In this document: one piece after another, positions 26,797-35,455 of the stretch
Layout of the letters: every line of letters starts with the position of its first letter
Position numbering within the stretch: position 1 is the stretch's first letter
NCBI GenBank assembly: GCA_025464095.1
Contig: JAODMF010000004.1
Location: forward strand, 186,001-250,000
Source of the DNA: Glaciihabitans sp.
Lineage (GTDB): Bacteria; Actinomycetota; Actinomycetes; Actinomycetales; Microbacteriaceae
Direction: 5' to 3'
Length of the DNA: 64,000 nt
Notes under the pieces: model-generated
What the model was told of the DNA's origin: nothing
Databases searched by the model: none
The model's input: only the letters and a program-made list of their open reading frames with translations
Program-made: the position numbers and the translations under genes

Positions 26797-28875
26797 CTAC
26801 CAGGTGCTAGGTGCAGGCGGTGCTACCACGGGCGGCCGGTCGTCGCACGTGATCGTGTTCGGCACTTCCCAGCTCGCGAACCAGGGGCCGGTGGTGCCGC
26901 CACCGTCGTTGCCTCCCAGGTCGATAAGGGAGAACTCGGAACCGGTTGGGCCGAAGTGGAACGAGCCGCAGTTGTTTACGCCCACGGCGCCCACGTTGCG
27001 GGCATCCACGTTCTCGAGCGAGGCGGAACCGGCTGCCCGGGCGCTGACGACCGAGGTTCCCGTGCCATCCACCTTCACGTTCTTGAAGTGGACGTTGGTG
27101 ATCGAGTACTTGTCTTTCACCGGGAAGTCCGCCACGAACATGATGGCGTTGTAGGTGTTGTCGAGGTAGTTATCGCCGACAACCTGGATGTCCGCGTCGA
27201 TGTTGCCTTCGAGCGCGTAGAACCAGATGGCCCCCAGTCCGATCTTCCAGTTCAGTTCGAACGTTCCGGCACGCACCGTGGTGTTGTTGGTGATCCAGAG
27301 GTGTCCGGTGAAGGGCTGGGCGCCGAAGCGCGAGCCCACCTGGATGCCGCTGCCTTCACGGAGCGGGTCCGCGATCAGGTTGTTGGAGAGCGTGTTGTCA
27401 GTGCCTCCGTAGATCGCGATGCCATTGGCGAGTGTCGGCGTCTGCACCGTGTTGTGGTCGATCGTGTTGCGGGCATCCGCTGTCTTCTCCGACCAGAGCG
27501 CCAGGCCGTCGTCGCCGGTGTTGCGCACGAAGGTGTCCGCGATGACCGAGTCGGTAACGCCGGTGTGGAAATTGATTCCGTCGGCGATCTGGTCGACGAT
27601 CACGTTGTTCGTGATGGTGAGGTTTGACATCGGGCCGTCGAACCACATTCCGACCTTGGTGTGGTGGATGTACAGGCCGTCGATCGACGAGTCGCTGAGT
27701 GCGCCTCCAATGCCGTTCACCTGGTCGGTGTCGATGCGCTCGCGCACGTCGCCCTCGATGGCGAAGCCAGACAGGTGGACGTTGTGGCTACCGCCGACCG
27801 AGGCATCCTTGCCATAGAACCCGACTCCGGTGTGAACGGAACCGTCCGGGGTGGGGGTACTGAGCGCGACCTCGGAGCCACGAATAATCGTGTACCAGCT
27901 GCCAGCGCCCTCGATCGTCACGTCGTCGACGATGATGTGACGGTTCACCTGGAAGGTTCCCGGCGGCACGTAGACCTTCAGGTTCTTCTTCTTGGCAAAG
28001 GCGATCGCGCGGTCGAATGCGGCGGCAGAGTCGCGGCGTCCGGTTGGGTCCGCGCCGAACAGCAGCACGTTCGCCGCCACCACACGCACGTGCGGGGGAG
28101 CGACCAGCTGGGAGTCGAGCACGTCGATGACGGTGGCAGAGGCGGCGCTTCCCGCCGGTGCGGTGAGGCGAACAGTGGCGCCGGCCGCGTACGCCTTGCC
28201 GAGGAGGAGTCGCTGCTCGTCGTAGAAGTGCATGGGGCGGAACGGCGTGTCGACGGTGGGCGTCGGGGTGGTGGCCGAGGGCACGCAGCCGCACTCGGTG
28301 ATCCACCAGTCGGAGTGCAGCAGGCCCGCGTTCGGGTCATTGGAGAACGGGTACTGGTTGTACAGCCAGGAGTACTGCGACGTCAGAGTCATCTTCTTGC
28401 GATGGCCGCCATCAACCGTCACGTCGAGTGGCGCGGTGATGCCGCCACCGCCCGCCGAATCAGGGATGCTGTACCGCACCGTGATCGCGTTGGCCGCCGC
28501 CGGAAGTGTGAAGTCCACGTACTGGCCGGGGAGGAGCTTGACCGCCTTGCGTCCGGATGCCTCGGCGGCGAGGGTGTACGCCGACCGGTCGGGCCCGATC
28601 ACGGTTCCGTTCGTTGCGGCGTTCTCTGCTTCCTGCTCGAGGAAGGAGACGCGCGCACCACGACCGGCGACCAGCGCGGGATCGAGTGCTGCGCGGGTGA
28701 CCGCAGGTACTGCGGTGACGGCGGCTGAAGGGCGGCCCGCCTGGGCGGGAGCGCCGAGTGCGGGCGCCGCCGAGAGCGAAGCGAGGACGACGACAAGCGT
28801 CGCCGTGCAGGCGGCCCCCGTCAGCATCCGGCTCGCACGAGGGCGGGCGGGGGAGGGCAAAACTGACCGTGTCAT
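26797..28875 (-). CDS. Secreted right-handed beta-helix protein with N-terminal carbohydrate-binding region (GH87/mycodextranase-like)
   Basis: 692 residues. A signal peptide is present (Arg-rich head, hydrophobic core, cut near APALGA). Residues ~55-270 resemble a CBM35-type beta-sandwich, including QYVDFTLP and a DVTVDGGHRKKM strand. From LLFGADPTGRRDSAAAFDRA on, the chain is a pectate-lyase-like beta helix with many short N/D/I/V repeats. The segment VRNTGDDGLALWSEK carries an Asp pair of the kind found in alpha-1,3-glucanases of family GH87, so hydrolysis of fungal or dental-type alpha-glucan is a fair guess. ATG 28875; AGAGGA upstream at long spacing. Its upstream region is partly repeated at 31.7 kb. 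Confidence 0.8.
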   Translation of the reverse strand: MTRSVLPSPARPRASRMLTGAACTATLVVVLASLSAAPALGAPAQAGRPSAAVTAVPAVTRAALDPALVAGRGARVSFLEQEAENAATNGTVIGPDRSAYTLAAEASGRKAVKLLPGQYVDFTLPAAANAITVRYSIPDSAGGGGITAPLDVTVDGGHRKKMTLTSQYSWLYNQYPFSNDPNAGLLHSDWWITECGCVPSATTPTPTVDTPFRPMHFYDEQRLLLGKAYAAGATVRLTAPAGSAASATVIDVLDSQLVAPPHVRVVAANVLLFGADPTGRRDSAAAFDRAIAFAKKKNLKVYVPPGTFQVNRHIIVDDVTIEGAGSWYTIIRGSEVALSTPTPDGSVHTGVGFYGKDASVGGSHNVHLSGFAIEGDVRERIDTDQVNGIGGALSDSSIDGLYIHHTKVGMWFDGPMSNLTITNNVIVDQIADGINFHTGVTDSVIADTFVRNTGDDGLALWSEKTADARNTIDHNTVQTPTLANGIAIYGGTDNTLSNNLIADPLREGSGIQVGSRFGAQPFTGHLWITNNTTVRAGTFELNWKIGLGAIWFYALEGNIDADIQVVGDNYLDNTYNAIMFVADFPVKDKYSITNVHFKNVKVDGTGTSVVSARAAGSASLENVDARNVGAVGVNNCGSFHFGPTGSEFSLIDLGGNDGGGTTGPWFASWEVPNTITCDDRPPVVAPPAPSTW

Positions 28876-28898
28876 CGTTGACTCGTTCCTCTGGGAGG

Positions 28899-29022
28899 GG
28901 TTAGGTGAGGCGACTGTACGACCGTGAGCCTCACGCGCGCAACCCGTTGCGAGCAAATATCAGGAAAGTGTCGCGTTCTTGCGCAAGATTACGCAAGTGC
29001 TGCAAATTCCGACGTTGCCGCT
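28899..29022. repeat. Direct repeat, copy 1 (upstream region of the beta-helix gene)
   Basis: 124 bp that recur at 31744-31864 with a handful of changes and one 3-bp deletion. It contains the promoter region of the secreted beta-helix gene, including GTGAGGCGACTGTACGACC and GTTGCGAGCAAATATCAGGA. A 28-bp segment inside the gene (28712-28739) is also repeated directly beside copy 2. The rest of the 436-bp gap, 29023-29311, holds no gene that I can support. Confidence 0.88.
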
Positions 29023-29311
29023 CACTAGCCCCGTCTAGCGAGTGCGCCTTCGTCGAGTGTCCGTCCCCATGCGCCCGGCGCGCTCGTCCGAGCGGGCGCA
29101 GAAGCTCTGAGGTGGACTGGGTAAAGGGGGGCCGCGGGCGGATTCTGAGACGCTCCGGCGTGACGTCAGCCTGAGGCTCAAAGCCCCGAGTTCGTAGCGG
29201 CTGCGTCAACCCATTGTCGGGTGGTGGTAATTGTCAGCGGGACTTTCCTCGTGAGCGCAAGGCGCCGTGCGTACACGCCTCGTTCGCAGGAACGGTGCAG
29301 ACCCCGGTGGG

Positions 29312-30019
29312 CTACGCGGCGACGGTCTCGGCGTCAGCTCGCGCGGTCGCGATGACGATGCCGCGCGGTGACGCGGGGAAGTGCTGGAGCATGTCTTGAA
29401 TTGTCGCGGCGTCGACATCCGCACCGAATAGCTCAGCGCCCGGTTCAAGGCGGACGCCCTTGGCGAGAGAGCCGGCGACTACTGGGTCGAAGCCGAGGGC
29501 GTCGACAAGGGACGCCACCGCCGACACATCGGCTGGATCATCTCCCGCGATTGCCAGCGCCTTACGTCCGGGAGTGCCTGCGGGCCGGGTCTCGTCCTCG
29601 AGGTCGTGATAACCCATGTGATTGAGGGCTTTCACCACCCGGGAGGCAGGCAAGAATGCCTGGACGGTCTCACTCGAGGAGGTGCGCGGGTTGGTGAGAT
29701 CATCGCGGATACCGTCGACTTCCCACCAATAGTTCATCGCGTCTATCACGAGCTTGTTGCGCAACTCTGCCGCGGGGACCGTTCGGTACTTGCCGAGAGG
29801 AAGGGCGAGGATGACGATGTCGGCTGCCGCCGCAGCATCGGCCGCTGTGGTTGCTGCCGCGCCAGGGGCGAGTACTTCGACGGTGAGTGCGATTTTCGCG
29901 GGATCACCGGACCCCGCGACTAACACGCGGTGCCCGGCGGACAGCGCGAGCCGGGCGAGTACGGTACCGACTTTGCCGGCGCCGAGGATGCCTATCGTGA
30001 GGCGACTGTCCTTTGTCAT
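29312..30019 (-). CDS. NADPH-dependent F420 reductase-like oxidoreductase
   Basis: 235 residues. The N-terminal Rossmann fold shows [18 protein letters not shown] with Gly-x-Gly-x-x-Gly, and a hydrophobic strand [12 protein letters not shown], as in the F420-dependent NADP reductase (Fno) and NADP-oxidoreductase families. [13 protein letters not shown] and [13 protein letters not shown] follow. It would pass electrons between NADPH and a deazaflavin, or act on a related substrate; cofactor specificity cannot be proven here. The ATG overlaps the upstream monooxygenase gene (ATGA), so the two are one operon. Probably feeds the monooxygenase. Confidence 0.85.
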   Translation of the reverse strand: MTKDSRLTIGILGAGKVGTVLARLALSAGHRVLVAGSGDPAKIALTVEVLAPGAAATTAADAAAAADIVILALPLGKYRTVPAAELRNKLVIDAMNYWWEVDGIRDDLTNPRTSSSETVQAFLPASRVVKALNHMGYHDLEDETRPAGTPGRKALAIAGDDPADVSAVASLVDALGFDPVVAGSLAKGVRLEPGAELFGADVDAATIQDMLQHFPASPRGIVIATARADAETVAA

Positions 30020-31113
30020 GTCTCCTGCGCCCCGTTCTTATCCGACGGCTGGTCAGTGGTCCGGTGGGCGTCGCCGAGTCGCATCCCAAGCAATTCGCGG
30101 ACTCGCGGCGCGACTTCGCGTCCGAATAGCTCGATTGTGCGTGCCCTGGCCTCGCGGGGCAGATGCATGATGTCGTACTTCAGATCGAAGCGACTGAGCT
30201 TGAGATCGCGTGCCGTTGCGGCAATCTTTTGCGCGACCGTTTCCGGGGATCCGACAAACAGGGCTCCCTCTTCGACTTCCATTTCGAAACGATCCCTTGT
30301 TGGCGCGTAGAAGCCCCGTTCCTCGGCGAGCTCCTTCACAACCGGCTGCCAATACCGCCACCAGCTCGCGCGCGCCTCCTCGTCGGTGTCGGCAATGAGC
30401 CCGAGTGAGTGCTCCCCGACCGGCTGGACGGGATTCCCGAACTCTTTGAGAGCGCGCATGTAGAGCTCAACGTGGCCGGCGAACCGCTGTGGACGGCCGC
30501 CGATGATGGCGAGCATGAGAGGCAGTCCATACCGAGCCGCGCGGATCACCGAGTTGGGGCTTCCGCCTACACCGATCCAAGTAGGGATGCCGCCCGGCCG
30601 CATCTGAGGGTGCAGCGTCTGGTTGATGAGGGGCGTGCGCACCGCGCCCTCCCAGCTGACGGGCTGTTCCTTCTGTAGTCGCATGAACAGTTCGAGCTTC
30701 TCCTCGAATAGTTGTTCGTAGTTGGCGAGGTCGTACCCGAAGAGTGGAAAGGACTCGGTTGCCGAGGCGCGCCCGAGAATGATACGGGCGCGACCGTTGG
30801 ACACCGCGTCGACGGTCGAGAATTCGTGATAAAGGCGAACGGGGTCGTTGGTGCTGAGGACGGTCACCGAGGTTCCCAGCCCAATGCGCTCCGTTCCGGT
30901 TGCGATCGCGGCCAGCAGCACAGGCGAGGCAGAGTCGTTGTGGCCTTTGCGGTAGTGCTCTCCGACGCTGAATACGTCGAGGCCGACCGACTCGGCCAGC
31001 TGTGCTTCCTCGACAAGGAGACGTACCGTTTCGTGGTCGGTCAATACCCGCCCGGTGGAGTCTGTCGCTGTCTCTCCGAACGAGTTCAGCCCCAGTTCGA
31101 AACTATCGAGCAT
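30016..31113 (-). CDS. LLM-class flavin-dependent monooxygenase
   Basis: 365 residues, a luciferase-like TIM barrel. Typical marks are [20 protein letters not shown] near the N-terminus, [17 protein letters not shown], the [10 protein letters not shown] loop and [16 protein letters not shown]. Members bind reduced FMN or F420 and oxidise or reduce small organic molecules; the substrate is unknown. ATG 31113 has GGAGG 6 nt upstream; a TTG four codons earlier is less likely. It is divergent from the MarR gene across an 80-bp operator region and co-transcribed with the F420-reductase-like gene. Confidence 0.88.
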   Translation of the reverse strand: MLDSFELGLNSFGETATDSTGRVLTDHETVRLLVEEAQLAESVGLDVFSVGEHYRKGHNDSASPVLLAAIATGTERIGLGTSVTVLSTNDPVRLYHEFSTVDAVSNGRARIILGRASATESFPLFGYDLANYEQLFEEKLELFMRLQKEQPVSWEGAVRTPLINQTLHPQMRPGGIPTWIGVGGSPNSVIRAARYGLPLMLAIIGGRPQRFAGHVELYMRALKEFGNPVQPVGEHSLGLIADTDEEARASWWRYWQPVVKELAEERGFYAPTRDRFEMEVEEGALFVGSPETVAQKIAATARDLKLSRFDLKYDIMHLPREARARTIELFGREVAPRVRELLGMRLGDAHRTTDQPSDKNGAQET

Positions 31114-31124
31114 TGCATCCTCCA

Positions 31125-31166
31125 AGTAGTTGACGTACTACTGGTAAATGTGATTGACGTGTCAAT
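31125..31166. promoter_or_regulatory. Divergent operator/promoter between the monooxygenase and marR genes
   Basis: Two perfect inverted repeats: AGTAGT-N6-ACTACT (31125-31142) and ATTGAC-GT-GTCAAT (31153-31166). On the minus strand the second contains a consensus TTGACA -35 element for the monooxygenase gene, with a weak -10 18-19 bp on. This is where the MarR-family protein is expected to bind. Confidence 0.7.
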
Positions 31167-31193
31167 TATTCCTACCCGATGAAGGAGCGTGGA

Positions 31194-31700
31194 ATGTCCC
31201 ACACCAATTCGATTCGACAGGGTTCCCGACGTTCTCCCACTGTGAATGAGTTGCGGACGTGGCGTGCCTTCGTCGAGACCGCGGACGAGCTCAGGTCTGC
31301 ACTCGCGTCGCGTCTGCAGAGCGAGTCCGGGCTTTCCTCGGGTGACTACGCCGTGCTGCTGGCGCTCACGGAGGCCGTCAACACGAATATGCGCTCGTCC
31401 GAACTAGCCACACACATCGGTTGGGAGCGCAGCCGACTCTCCCACCATCTTCGCCGTATGGAAGACCGCGAGCTCATCCGGCGCAATGCGTGCCTGACCG
31501 ACAACCGAGGTGCCGAGATCACGCTCACCCGCCTCGGAGCCGAAACCTTGCGCCGCGCAAGCGCGCCACACATGCACGCTGTCCGCGAGCTGTTCATCGA
31601 CGCGCTCACTCCCGCCCAACTCGTTGCCGCGGGAGACATTGCGAACGCCCTCCATGCCCACCTGGCCGAAGCCCGCAGCTCCCAACCGCGACCGAGCTGA
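31194..31700 (+). CDS. MarR-family transcriptional regulator
   Basis: 168 residues. Winged helix-turn-helix: LSSGDYAVLLALTEA, SSELATHIGWERSRLSHHLRRMEDRELI, then the wing with Asn-Arg-Gly-Ala-Glu-Ile-Thr-Leu-Thr. Flanking helices form the dimer interface. ATG 31194 has AAGGAG 7 nt upstream, whereas the ATG at 31179 has none and includes that ribosome site in its own codons. It probably represses itself and the divergent monooxygenase-reductase operon and responds to a small phenolic or similar ligand. Confidence 0.9.
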   Translation: MSHTNSIRQGSRRSPTVNELRTWRAFVETADELRSALASRLQSESGLSSGDYAVLLALTEAVNTNMRSSELATHIGWERSRLSHHLRRMEDRELIRRNACLTDNRGAEITLTRLGAETLRRASAPHMHAVRELFIDALTPAQLVAAGDIANALHAHLAEARSSQPRPS

Positions 31701-31716
31701 TCGAGCAGCAGACAGC

Positions 31717-31864
31717 GCGGTGACGGCAGCTGAAGGGCGGCCCGGTTAAGTGAGGCGACTGTACGACCGTGAGCCTCACGCGCGCAACCCGTTGCGAGCA
31801 AATATCAGGAAAGTCTCGCGTTCTTGCGCAAGACGCAAGTGCTGCAAATTCTGACGTTGCCGCT
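31717..31864 (-). pseudogene. Direct repeat, copy 2: decayed 5' remnant of the beta-helix gene
   Basis: 31717-31744 matches 28712-28739 (part of the coding sequence just after the signal peptide; 27 of 28 bases). It is fused directly to 31744-31864, which matches the promoter region 28899-29022. About 160 bp, including the start codon, ribosome site and signal peptide, are deleted between them. The copy has the same orientation as copy 1 and cannot be expressed. Confidence 0.82.
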
Positions 31865-31883
31865 TCGTGCAGGTGGACCCGTT

Positions 31884-32708
31884 TCAGCGCTCGATGAGCA
31901 CGTTGCGGGTTGAGTCGCACCCGACGCCGATTCCGCTCAGTGCGTCTCGCACCGTCAGGGAGTAGGACCCCTCCGGGGTCGCGGTGTATTCGAGCGTCAT
32001 GTCGATGGGCAGGGTCGAATAGGTGGCATTGCCGCCGGTGATGACACGGTCGGGCCCGACGGTCAACGAGGATGGCACGTCACCGAGCGTTCCCGGGTAT
32101 TGCCGGGCGATTTGCTTGGACGCGCTGAGCCCGCCGCACAACAGGATCGCGACGTGGCGGAGGTTCGCGCGCAGCTGTTGCGTGGGTGCTGTGACATCCG
32201 CGCCTTGAATCGGAGCGACGACTCTTCCGCTCGCTGACGGGACTGCTGGGCCGATAACTCCGGGACGAGGTGACGTTCCGGCCTGGTCCTGGCCTGTCAG
32301 TGCTAACAGCCGCGGGGCTGTTGGGAAAGTGCTCGGAGAGTAAAAGGCGAGGATGCTCCACAAGCACAGGATGCTGCCGGCAACACCCAAGACCCCGCCG
32401 GTCACGGCCAGGATGCCAGCCGACTGGTTCCGGGCCCTCCGTGCTCGTGCGACCCAGATCGCCCATCCGACCGCCGTTATCCCGATCGATGTGGCTACCC
32501 AACAGCGATATCCGGAACCTTCCGCAGGCAACCCCAGCGGGAGGAAGCAGGAGGCGAGACCGAAAAGCACCGCGAGAAGTCCCTTCAGCCGTGAGTCTGA
32601 CCTCTCGCGGGGGCCTGCAGTCTTGGTCGATCCAGCCACGCTGGCCGAAGGATGCTGCGGATCGTCCCAATAGCCAGGCGGGCTCCAATCGCGTGGTCCC
32701 TCGCCCAT
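31884..32708 (-). CDS. Hypothetical membrane protein
   Basis: 274 residues. The N-terminus has PPGYWDDPQHPS, a degenerate DUF2510-like motif. Three hydrophobic segments follow: LLAVLFGLASCFLPLGLP, IGITAVGWAIWVARA and AVTGGVLGVAGSILCLWSILAF. After these comes a Pro/Ser/Thr linker and an extracytoplasmic domain of ~110 residues with two Cys. No function recognised. ATG 32708 follows GGGGGGAC. It belongs to a group of small envelope proteins between the redox module and tRNA-Gly. Confidence 0.72.
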   Translation of the reverse strand: MGEGPRDWSPPGYWDDPQHPSASVAGSTKTAGPRERSDSRLKGLLAVLFGLASCFLPLGLPAEGSGYRCWVATSIGITAVGWAIWVARARRARNQSAGILAVTGGVLGVAGSILCLWSILAFYSPSTFPTAPRLLALTGQDQAGTSPRPGVIGPAVPSASGRVVAPIQGADVTAPTQQLRANLRHVAILLCGGLSASKQIARQYPGTLGDVPSSLTVGPDRVITGGNATYSTLPIDMTLEYTATPEGSYSLTVRDALSGIGVGCDSTRNVLIER

Positions 32709-32994
32709 GTCCCCCCAGACTCTCTCAACCTTGTCTAGCCGCATCGGGAAGGCGCGGAACAGACCCCCTTTCGGGGAAACGTCACTTTTCGCGCGTGGTT
32801 GCGGATCAGGAACGCGGCGTCCGGCTCAAGGCTTGGCTTGCCGTTCCGAACGCCCGCGCTGCACGAGAGGAAGGGGAGCATCTCTCGGGATCGGTGCAAC
32901 AATTTCGAGGGCGGGGTGAGTGTATGAGTTCATTCACACCCCGAGCTCGATCAGGTCCGTATTCATCGCGAATCGGAACGAAAGGAACCCACAA

Positions 32995-33501
32995 TTGTCA
33001 CTCGTTGACAGCAGCAACCTGCTCCCGGCGCAATCCAATGACCTCCTCTCGCGTGGAGGGAAGCTCGAAAGAGTGATGTTCTTCGCGATGTTCGTGACGT
33101 TTGCGGTTCCGCCGCTAGGAGTGTGGGCCGCTGTCCTCTATGGCGATCGGATGCCCTACGAAGACGGCGTCATCAACGTACCGCTGTTTGCCGCGGGGAT
33201 GGTGAACTTCTCATTCATCTTCTTCGGCTCGTTGCTCATCAACACGATAATCATCGTCATCCGACTGCGGGGAGTTAGGCCTTTTGCGCTGCCACTTCCC
33301 GTCGCGGTTGGGGAACTGGTGCTATTCGTGCTGTCGTTCGCGTGGCTGATTGACGCTTTCCTCACGACGAGCGATACGCCATGGGAGAGCCCGTTGCTAG
33401 GCCTGGGCGTGGCGGCGTACTCCATTGTCGTTTTTGCCCTATCCCTCGCCACTCCTCGACCAGCACGCCTGGAGAGAGGACGACAGGCTCAATCTCAATA
33501 G
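32995..33501 (+). CDS. Hypothetical four-helix membrane protein
   Basis: 168 residues with four predicted membrane helices (starting at VMFFAMFVTFAVPPLGVW, AAGMVNFSFIFFGSLLINTI, PVAVGELVLFVLSFAWLI and LGLGVAAYSIVVFALSLA). The TTG at 32995 is chosen because AAAGGA lies 8 nt upstream; a GTG at 32920 is in frame but has no ribosome site. Base composition is lower in GC than the neighbouring housekeeping genes. No family recognised. The 286-bp gap upstream is the divergent promoter region shared with the preceding membrane protein. Confidence 0.62.
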   Translation: MSLVDSSNLLPAQSNDLLSRGGKLERVMFFAMFVTFAVPPLGVWAAVLYGDRMPYEDGVINVPLFAAGMVNFSFIFFGSLLINTIIIVIRLRGVRPFALPLPVAVGELVLFVLSFAWLIDAFLTTSDTPWESPLLGLGVAAYSIVVFALSLATPRPARLERGRQAQSQ

Positions 33502-33511
33502 CCTGTTGCTG

Positions 33512-34009
33512 CTAACGAACGTCCGCGACGGTGATGGCCCAAACGAGGTTGTCGTGTGCGGAAACCGTCACCGTGAAGTCCTTGACGTACCGCGCGTCGA
33601 ACGTGTTCTTGATGCCTGGCGCGGAGCCGGATGCATCGCACTCATACGGAAAGCTGGCCACCCCGCTGATTACGACCTCCGCCGCACCTTCACCGACACA
33701 CCTGAAGTACACCGCGATGCTCGACGTGCGCGGCTTGTACGGACCGAGGTCGTTCGTTCCGCTCTGGGATGACAGGCGTCCCCGAATCTTCTCGTTGGTT
33801 GGGGAGTCTGCTTCAAGGACCGAATTTGCAGGCGTCGCGGTTTGTCCGGGAGTTGGCGCGGCACGGGGTGGAGGGTCTGCGACGGCCGAAGGTGACGGAG
33901 AGGTCGAGGGTCCTGCTGGCGAAGTCGTGCATCCGGCGAGAACCAGCACGAGACCCACAGCGGCGGCGACGGCAGATAGTCGCGGGCGTGCTGGCTGCTG
34001 TTTATTCAT
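33512..34009 (-). CDS. Small secreted lipoprotein
   Basis: 165 residues. Lipoprotein signal: MNKQQPARPR head, hydrophobic core and VLAGC lipobox, then a long Pro/Ser/Thr-rich tether to about residue 80. The C-terminal ~85 residues form a beta-rich domain with two Cys (YFRCVGEGAAE and FPYECDASG) that could form a disulfide, ending DFTVTVSAHDNLVWAITV. Function unknown; it looks like a surface sensor or ligand-binding lipoprotein. ATG 34009 has only a weak ribosome site. It converges with the preceding membrane protein gene. Confidence 0.72.
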   Translation of the reverse strand: MNKQQPARPRLSAVAAAVGLVLVLAGCTTSPAGPSTSPSPSAVADPPPRAAPTPGQTATPANSVLEADSPTNEKIRGRLSSQSGTNDLGPYKPRTSSIAVYFRCVGEGAAEVVISGVASFPYECDASGSAPGIKNTFDARYVKDFTVTVSAHDNLVWAITVADVR

Positions 34010-34161
34010 GTCGACCACCCAACCGTGAGGGCCATAGACCGTTCTGGCCATGCTCAATGTAGTGGGTCTCGCCTGCTGCGTGGGCGGCACGTGCAAACTT
34101 GGGGAGTAACACCACCGGACGGGCGCGCATGGGTGTGCAGTGCACCGCCCGAGCCAGGCGC

Positions 34162-34187
34162 AACTGGCGTCATCAGTTTGGAAGACT
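34162..34187 (-). repeat. Displaced tRNA-Gly fragment (probable att site remnant)
   Basis: 26 bp identical to 35251-35276 in tRNA-Gly (anticodon arm through the T arm), in the same orientation and lying 1.1 kb beyond the tRNA 3' end. Partial similarity continues on the tRNA 3' side (CCAGG). The surrounding 34010-34416 has no credible gene; only this fragment stands out there. Confidence 0.8.
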
Positions 34188-34416
34188 CGTTCATCAAGGC
34201 TGGCGACAGTGCAGTCCAAATACACGGGGCCGCCCCATGAGGTCATCGTTTATGACTTCTGATTGCGCGTGTCGCCTGAGTCGACGTTGCGGTTGGCCCC
34301 GGTATGGCGCACGGGCACGAAATGGCGTCGAGAGAAGTGTTCCCGCGATCGCCACCCGGTCGGTCCATCAAGTTCTGTCCCACCATCGGTGTTCGTGGGA
34401 AGCAAATCGCGTTAGT

Positions 34417-35130
34417 TCAACAAAGCGCCAAGCCCGCATCAATAATTGGGCTTATATCGATCTTGAGTCCATCCACGTTCGGGTCGTCGGCCCAAATCGG
34501 TTGAATCGATGGAAACGTGGTGTGCGACTTGGCGGTCCCATTCACCGCATATGTCACTCCGTCCGGAGTTTCCAGCGTTACGACCTGTAGTGATCGACCT
34601 CCCGCGACGAGGCTCTTGCAGGAGACGACTGCAAACGGGACGCTGAGCGGCCACTTGTCGCCATAGTCGGTGCTCACGAGCAGTCCGGGCGCGTGTCGCA
34701 GAGCCTCCGGAATGTAGACCCGCGGGGCTTCTGTCGGGGTCGACGCGACATACTCCGCGCAGCTACCGTCTTGCGGCTCGCCGACAATCATCGTGGCGAA
34801 CGCGACTACTACGTATCCCGCGTTGGTTCCTCCCTGGCCGTCGAGCCCTCCCTCGGGTCCATAGGTTCTGTCGACGCAAACCTCACTGGCGTTCACAACG
34901 ACGCCCTTCGCAACCATGCCTTTCCAGACTGGCGCGTCGGGCAGGTCACCCAGCGCGAGCTTCTCCGCGGAATCAATGCGTTCGGCGTCCGTGAGTTCGA
35001 TTCGTTGTGCCGCAGATGGCGTTTTCGAGGGCGTGTGCACTGACGAGGTCGACGGCGACGCGGCGCAGCCGGAAAGGATCAGCACAGCCGCGTAAAGTCC
35101 CACGGCGGTCAGCGACTTGTTGAGGAACAT
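34417..35130 (-). CDS. Secreted lipoprotein of unknown function
   Basis: 237 residues. Signal [22 protein letters not shown] with a clear lipobox (LSGC), followed by a Ser/Thr-rich linker and a ~190-residue domain with four Cys ([22 protein letters not shown] and the terminal LALC). The chain ends on Cys, which is unusual. No family recognised. ATG 35130 starts the signal; the open frame runs on upstream into tRNA-Gly and is not coding there. It is the only gene between the two tRNA-Gly repeats, so it may be the cargo or remnant of an integrated element. Confidence 0.72.
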   Translation of the reverse strand: MFLNKSLTAVGLYAAVLILSGCAASPSTSSVHTPSKTPSAAQRIELTDAERIDSAEKLALGDLPDAPVWKGMVAKGVVVNASEVCVDRTYGPEGGLDGQGGTNAGYVVVAFATMIVGEPQDGSCAEYVASTPTEAPRVYIPEALRHAPGLLVSTDYGDKWPLSVPFAVVSCKSLVAGGRSLQVVTLETPDGVTYAVNGTAKSHTTFPSIQPIWADDPNVDGLKIDISPIIDAGLALC

Positions 35131-35232
35131 TCCGCGACAGTAGCACCGGCAGCCAGCGCGGTACGGGGATCTGACGGTGATCGCCGCCACAGGCGCTTGG
35201 CCAATCGGCCGGGGTGTGAGGCGGTTACTGGG

Positions 35233-35303
35233 AGGGGATGACCAGGATCGAACTGGCGTCATCAGTTTGGAAGACTGAGGCTCTACCATTGAGCTACATC
35301 CCC
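35233..35303 (-). tRNA. tRNA-Gly (anticodon TCC)
   Basis: On the minus strand the acceptor stem GGGGATG pairs with CATCCCC. The D arm is GCTC/GAGC, the anticodon arm TCAGT-CTTCCAA-ACTGA gives anticodon TCC, and the T arm has TTCGATC. The discriminator is U, as usual for tRNA-Gly. CCA is not encoded. Confidence 0.95.
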
Positions 35304-35455
35304 GCGCTTCCGGCCCGGGAGCCGTCTGTGCGGTAGTTAGCCTAACGCATCCTCTGTTCACCGAGGCTCACGCCCAGCGGAACTCGGCTAAGCTTGCAGA
35401 GGTCAATTTTCGGGTGACGTTTGTCCCCGCAACGCTGGCTGCACGACCGGAATCA

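Noticed and set aside
29081-29099. Short GC-rich hairpin (CGCTCG-TC-CGAGCG) beyond the F420-reductase-like gene
   Set aside because: Only a 6-bp core with a 2-nt loop and a bulged extension, over 200 bp from the stop; not convincing as a terminator.
32920-32994. Upstream GTG start for the four-helix membrane protein
   Set aside because: No ribosome site, whereas the TTG at 32995 has AAAGGA at good spacing; kept only as an alternative.
34099-34590. 163-codon plus-strand open frame over the tRNA-Gly fragment
   Set aside because: No ribosome site; Arg/Cys/Trp-rich composition, and it overlaps the lipoprotein gene on the other strand.
26797-35303. Search for transposase, integrase or phage genes in the accessory region
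   Set aside because: No such gene was found on either strand; mobility is inferred only from repeats and the tRNA fragment.
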